DNA from: Bdellovibrionaceae bacterium UBA2466
Lineage (GTDB): Bacteria > Bdellovibrionota > FAC87 > UBA2466
Length of the DNA: 17,384 bases
NCBI GenBank assembly: GCA_002342225.1
Contig: DDPO01000061.1
Coordinates: 1-17,384, forward strand
Reading direction: 5' to 3'
The translations under genes were made by a program, and so were the position numbers. The notes under the pieces were generated by a model. That model had not been told where the DNA came from and searched no databases. It was given only the letters and a program-made list of their open reading frames with translations. Below are positions 14,193 to 17,384 of the stretch, in pieces; within the stretch, counting starts at the first letter, position 1, and each line of letters opens with the position of its first letter.

Positions 14193-16420
14193 GGGTTCAC
14201 CCGAAATTCTAAAATTCCATCCGGAATTTTGAAATCCTGTTCATCGTAAAAGGGAGTAGCCGTTTTCATAAAATCGATCCACATGGGAAGGGCTGCAGCA
14301 CTGCCAGTGAGTCCCACTTTTTCCTCCTCGTCATAGCCGACCCAAATGAGAGTTAGTAACTTTGGAGTAAATCCGACAAACCAAGCATCTTTGTAGTCGT
14401 TCGTAGTTCCAGTTTTGCCAGCCATATTGCTCACATTGAGTCCACTCATCGCAGCAGCTTTTCCAGTTCCTTGAGAGAGAACGTCTTTAAGCAGTTGAAC
14501 TGTTAGGTAGGAAGAAGCCGCAGGTAACCGTTCTTCCTCCGGAAAATTAGGTTCAAAGATTGTTTGGCCTGATTGATCAATGACTTTTTCAATACTGGAG
14601 AGGGGGTGTCCTTTTCCATTGTTGGCGAGAGTCGCGTAACTTTCAGCTAACTCGAATGGAGTCACTTCCGTGCTACCTAGGCAAATCGAAGGAATTTTAA
14701 TAATCTCTGATTTGACTCCTGAACGTTTAATAAGGTCGACAATAGGATCAAGCCCCACTGCTTGAGCTAGCCTTGCCGTAGGGATATTAATGCTATTTAC
14801 AAGAGCCTCTTTAGCAGTCACTTTTTCTGGAGAGTCTTTGTCATAATTTTTCGGTTTCCAACTTTGATTTCCCTCGTACATCCATTCAAAAGGGCTTCCA
14901 TCGAGTTCAGTTATCGCTGTGAAAGGCGGTGAGAAATCAGCTTTGTCAAAAGCAGCTAGAAAAACAAAAGGCTTAAAAAGAGATCCTGGTTGCCGCTTGC
15001 CTTGAAGAATCCTGTTAAATTGGGTCTTTTGATAGCTGCTTCCACCTTGGAGAGCCAATACTCTACCTGTCAGTACATCAAGGGAAATAAAAGCGCTTTG
15101 AAGCTGAATTCCTTTTTCAGCTTTCTTTGTAATACTTTCATAACTCTTTTTCATGAGCGCAAGATGGTCTTTCAGAGTTTGAGAGGCCTGAAGCTGAAGG
15201 TAAGGATTAAGAGTTGTGTACACAGTCAAAGCGTCGCTGTTCAATCTGAGCTTTAAATCCTCGGGAAGTTGAGACAAGACGAGGTCCATAAAATAGCCAG
15301 TATCTTGCAGGTTTTTTTCCCCGGGAGTTACGCCTAAGGGCTCGTTGATAGCCATTTGATACTCCCCAGGTAGTATAAAGTTGGCATCCGACATTTTTTT
15401 TAAAACTAAATTTCTTCTCTTTAATGCGTTGGCTGGATTTCGTCTGGGATCATGGCTGTTTGGGGCTTGAATAATTGCCGCTAGAGTTGCGCTTTGAGAA
15501 AGAGAAAGATCAAAAATTGATCGATTGAAATAAAATCGGGCAGCTTCCGACACCCCATGGATCTCGTGAGTGCTCCACTGACCTAGATACACTTCGTTGA
15601 GATAAGCCTCCAAAATCGATTCTTTGGAATGAGTCGATTCAGTGATAAATGCATAAATTGCCTCTTTAGCTTTTCTTGAGACCGATTTTTCTCTCGAGAA
15701 GAAAAGATTTTTCATGAGTTGTTGAGTAATCGTACTTCCGCCTTCTACAAATTTTCCAGCGATTAAATCTTTGTACAAAGCGCGTAATGTGCTCTTAAGG
15801 CTAATGCCCCCATGCTCTAAAAAGTTAACATCTTCAATCGCCATTACAGCATGACGAACATCGACTGGGATTTCAGAGAGCGGAACAGGAGTTTGGGTTC
15901 TTAATCGACCCGCATAAAACGAGCTAATTCTCTTGGGTGGCAACTCAAAACTATCAATACTTTCTTGGTTTTCGTCGAGCGAGAGACCGTCAATGATGAG
16001 TGTGCTTTCTTCGGTTTTAAATTTGATGGTCAACTGACTTCGAGCAAGAGAACTTCCTGGGTAAACGCTCTCTGCTCTTATCAATTCTAGTTTTTTTTCG
16101 TTGTTGGGCAGACTCCATCTAAATTCATTGAGTTGAAGGTCTTCTTCAGTTTTCTTTTCTTGAAATCCTGAATATTCAAGCAAAGTTTGAAGTTGTTTTT
16201 GTGTAAATTTTTGACCGATTTTGATGGGAGGAATAGGTGCTAAAAATTGGGAAGATTTAGCAGAAAATAATTGCTCAAATCGTTCATCAATTCCCTGTTT
16301 GATAAAACTATAGGTAAGGCCGAAGACCAACAAAGATACTAGGCCCATTGCAGACAAAAATAGGATAAAGGACTTAGGGGAAAACTGCTTAACTCGTCGA
16401 AAAAGGCTCTTAATAGTCAC
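14186..16420 (-). CDS. mrcB: Bifunctional class A PBP, PBP1B type
   Basis: Inner-membrane-anchored peptidoglycan synthase, 744 aa, combining glycan polymerisation with peptide crosslinking. A basic cytoplasmic tail (1-17) precedes one transmembrane helix (about 18-40). Residues about 64-165 resemble the UB2H domain, which in E. coli PBP1B contacts the LpoB activator. The GT51 domain has catalytic E196 in IEDVNFLEHGGIS, GGSTITQQLMKNLFF (227-241) and NEVYLGQ (275-281). The transpeptidase has SLFK (S480 nucleophile, K483), SIN (543-545) and KTGT (669-672). In the first GT motif, the Arg usual after Glu-Asp is V198. The start is GTG with only a weak ribosome site; the basic tail plus TM supports it. 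It lies alone, convergent with the barrel gene and divergent from the DUF507 pair. Confidence 0.95.
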   Translation of the reverse strand: MTIKSLFRRVKQFSPKSFILFLSAMGLVSLLVFGLTYSFIKQGIDERFEQLFSAKSSQFLAPIPPIKIGQKFTQKQLQTLLEYSGFQEKKTEEDLQLNEFRWSLPNNEKKLELIRAESVYPGSSLARSQLTIKFKTEESTLIIDGLSLDENQESIDSFELPPKRISSFYAGRLRTQTPVPLSEIPVDVRHAVMAIEDVNFLEHGGISLKSTLRALYKDLIAGKFVEGGSTITQQLMKNLFFSREKSVSRKAKEAIYAFITESTHSKESILEAYLNEVYLGQWSTHEIHGVSEAARFYFNRSIFDLSLSQSATLAAIIQAPNSHDPRRNPANALKRRNLVLKKMSDANFILPGEYQMAINEPLGVTPGEKNLQDTGYFMDLVLSQLPEDLKLRLNSDALTVYTTLNPYLQLQASQTLKDHLALMKKSYESITKKAEKGIQLQSAFISLDVLTGRVLALQGGSSYQKTQFNRILQGKRQPGSLFKPFVFLAAFDKADFSPPFTAITELDGSPFEWMYEGNQSWKPKNYDKDSPEKVTAKEALVNSINIPTARLAQAVGLDPIVDLIKRSGVKSEIIKIPSICLGSTEVTPFELAESYATLANNGKGHPLSSIEKVIDQSGQTIFEPNFPEEERLPAASSYLTVQLLKDVLSQGTGKAAAMSGLNVSNMAGKTGTTNDYKDAWFVGFTPKLLTLIWVGYDEEEKVGLTGSAAALPMWIDFMKTATPFYDEQDFKIPDGILEFRVNPK

Positions 16421-16568
16421 TTTTAAAACTTACTCGTCCACACCTCGCAAGGGCAACTACATAAAAGAGAAATATTTTAAAACATGAAGGCAATAACGCG
16501 CCGCTCTTTTGGTTCAATTTAGCAATTCTCGATTGCAAGGCTTAAGCCCGTTGGTTAGTCTATCGGCG

Positions 16569-16856
16569 ATGAGATTAAAGGAATCACAAGTAAAGCTCCT
16601 CTGTCAGAAACTGTTGGGTGGCCTTCGAGCCAAGCAACTTATCAATCTCAAAAAAAGTGATCCGGAAGTTTTAAACCGGATGCAGGAAATTTTTATTAAA
16701 GAATTAAAAATTGAAGATGACATTAATCTTCAAGCTGAGAGGATTCTCGCTGAAAACCTCCGAAAACTCGGGGTCAAAGGTGACCAAATTGATAGGGAAA
16801 AGATGTTTGAGATGATAAAGAAACAGTTGGTTAAAGACAAAAACATCATTTTATAA
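16569..16856 (+). CDS. DUF507 family protein, copy 1
   Basis: Cytoplasmic, helical protein of 95 aa. The ATG at 16569 gives MRLKESQVKLLCQKLLGGL, the usual DUF507 opening; an upstream TTG (16509) would add 20 residues with no family counterpart. The middle (VLNRMQEIFIKELKIEDDIN) matches the conserved DUF507 block ending in acidic residues. The C-terminus differs from the family: the W-D-x-L-Y-x-K-Y motif is absent and is replaced by REKMFEMIKKQLVKDKNIIL. Function of the family is unknown. The ribosome site is weak. A second DUF507 gene begins 12 nt after its stop, so the two are almost certainly co-transcribed. Confidence 0.85.
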   Translation: MRLKESQVKLLCQKLLGGLRAKQLINLKKSDPEVLNRMQEIFIKELKIEDDINLQAERILAENLRKLGVKGDQIDREKMFEMIKKQLVKDKNIIL

Positions 16857-16868
16857 AAAGGTATCGGA

Positions 16869-17138
16869 ATGATTTCAGATGAAAAAATGAGCCACATTGT
16901 TCACCTTATGATGAATGGTCTTGAAAAAGAGGGTTTTGTAAATTTTCCAAGTAAAGAATCAGCCGTGCGAGAAGCTCACAAGATATCCAATTTGTATTTA
17001 GGAAACTTAAAAGGAGCTGCTGACGCAGCCAGACAAAGAATTTTGTCGCAAAAAAATGCGCCGGTAGAGAAAAGCCCTCAGTGGGATACGCTCTACCAGA
17101 AATATTTAGAAGAAGAATTGCAAAAACGGGGTGGATAA
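16869..17138 (+). CDS. DUF507 family protein, copy 2
   Basis: Cytoplasmic protein of 89 aa. It opens MISDEKMSHIVHLMMNGLEK and keeps the C-terminal family signature QWDTLYQKYLEEEL (about residues 71-84), which copy 1 lacks. Its middle region has lost the acidic block that copy 1 keeps: here it reads HKISNLYLGNLKGAADAARQ. The two copies therefore look like complementary, diverged paralogues, each retaining a different conserved part. AAAAGG lies about 7 nt before the ATG. Function unknown; a heterodimer of the two products is a reasonable guess. Confidence 0.88.
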   Translation: MISDEKMSHIVHLMMNGLEKEGFVNFPSKESAVREAHKISNLYLGNLKGAADAARQRILSQKNAPVEKSPQWDTLYQKYLEEELQKRGG

Positions 17139-17202
17139 AGTTATTTTAACTTGTTGGTATTTATCAAAAATTAACGACGAGTTGAGAAGGGTAAAAAAAG
17201 AC

Positions 17203-17384
17203 ATGAACAACAGGCAGCTCAAAGCGGTTATTCTCAAAAGCATAACGTTAATATCTTTTATTTCGGTCAGTGCTTTTTCTGTTTCAGTAAACTTTGGTGG
17301 TAATTTTAGAACCGAAGGGGATTACTACACCAACCTAACTCAAGGTTACTTGGGAGATTTTTCGAAAAAGCAGCTCATGAGAGG
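17203..17384 (+). CDS. Exported protein, 3'-incomplete
   Basis: The frame is open to the right edge (60 complete codons). ATG 17203 gives a signal peptide (MNNRQLKAVILKSI, then hydrophobic LISFISVSAFS), after which the mature part begins SVNFGGNFRTEGDYYTNL, rich in Gly, Asn and aromatics as in outer-membrane barrels. AGAAGGG precedes the ATG by about 12 nt. The frame is also open upstream to a GTG at 17131 that overlaps the DUF507 stop, adding 24 residues, but the ATG gives the cleaner signal peptide. It is 64 nt after DUF507 copy 2, so it may share the transcript. I do not recognise the family. Confidence 0.7.
   Translation, partial: MNNRQLKAVILKSITLISFISVSAFSVSVNFGGNFRTEGDYYTNLTQGYLGDFSKKQLMR

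Overview
The window reads as a chromosomal segment of a Gram-negative bacterium, most likely of the Bdellovibrionota (Bdellovibrio-like predatory bacteria). This placement is an inference. It rests on the mix of an AmpG muropeptide permease, secreted and lipidated proteases, a Tad/Cpa-type secretin and ATPase, a PBP1B-type synthase, outer-membrane beta-barrels and a tandem pair of DUF507 genes. No 16S or other definitive marker is present. Nearly all of the window is coding, with one notable gene-free stretch (about 6620-7060). I see no insertion sequence, phage gene, CRISPR array or origin.

Layout. (1) 1-1883: the 3' end of an unrecognised gene, convergent with ampG on the minus strand; an intrinsic-terminator-like hairpin lies inside the 3' end of ampG. 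(2) 1884-6460: a divergent promoter region, then an exported M36/M4-like metalloprotease with FTP propeptide, then an MFS transporter 31 nt downstream and probably co-transcribed. The transporter's 3' end overlaps by 83 bp a convergent minus-strand gene for an exported protein with one CxxCH haem motif. (3) 6545-6619: tRNA-Arg(CCT) with encoded CCA, followed by about 440 nt of hairpin-rich non-coding DNA. (4) 7061-7936: a chymotrypsin-fold serine protease lipoprotein ending in a strong terminator. (5) 7960-9967: a compact secretin (CpaC/RcpA-like) and a compact CpaF/TadA-type ATPase, 1 nt apart, with no other pilus genes nearby. (6) 10051-13462: a housekeeping run rpmE-prfA-prmC-murA with start/stop overlaps: ribosomal protein L31, release factor 1, the methyltransferase that modifies RF1, and the first committed enzyme of peptidoglycan synthesis. 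(7) 13522-14130: a small outer-membrane protein, then a terminator shared with the convergent PBP1B gene. (8) 14186-16420 (minus): bifunctional PBP1B. (9) 16569-17384: two tandem DUF507 genes and the 5' part of an exported, probably outer-membrane, protein running off the window.

How the genes fit together. Envelope biology dominates: AmpG imports anhydro-muropeptides from wall turnover, MurA commits UDP-GlcNAc to new wall, and PBP1B polymerises and crosslinks it. The two proteases and the secretin/ATPase pair are exported or envelope-spanning. PrmC methylating the GGQ glutamine of RF1 is a well-known functional pairing and explains the prfA-prmC overlap. I found no clear-cut new defence or mobile system. 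The most promising leads are the reduced secretin/ATPase pair, the structured gap after the tRNA, the leader of the metalloprotease gene, and the diverged DUF507 pair.
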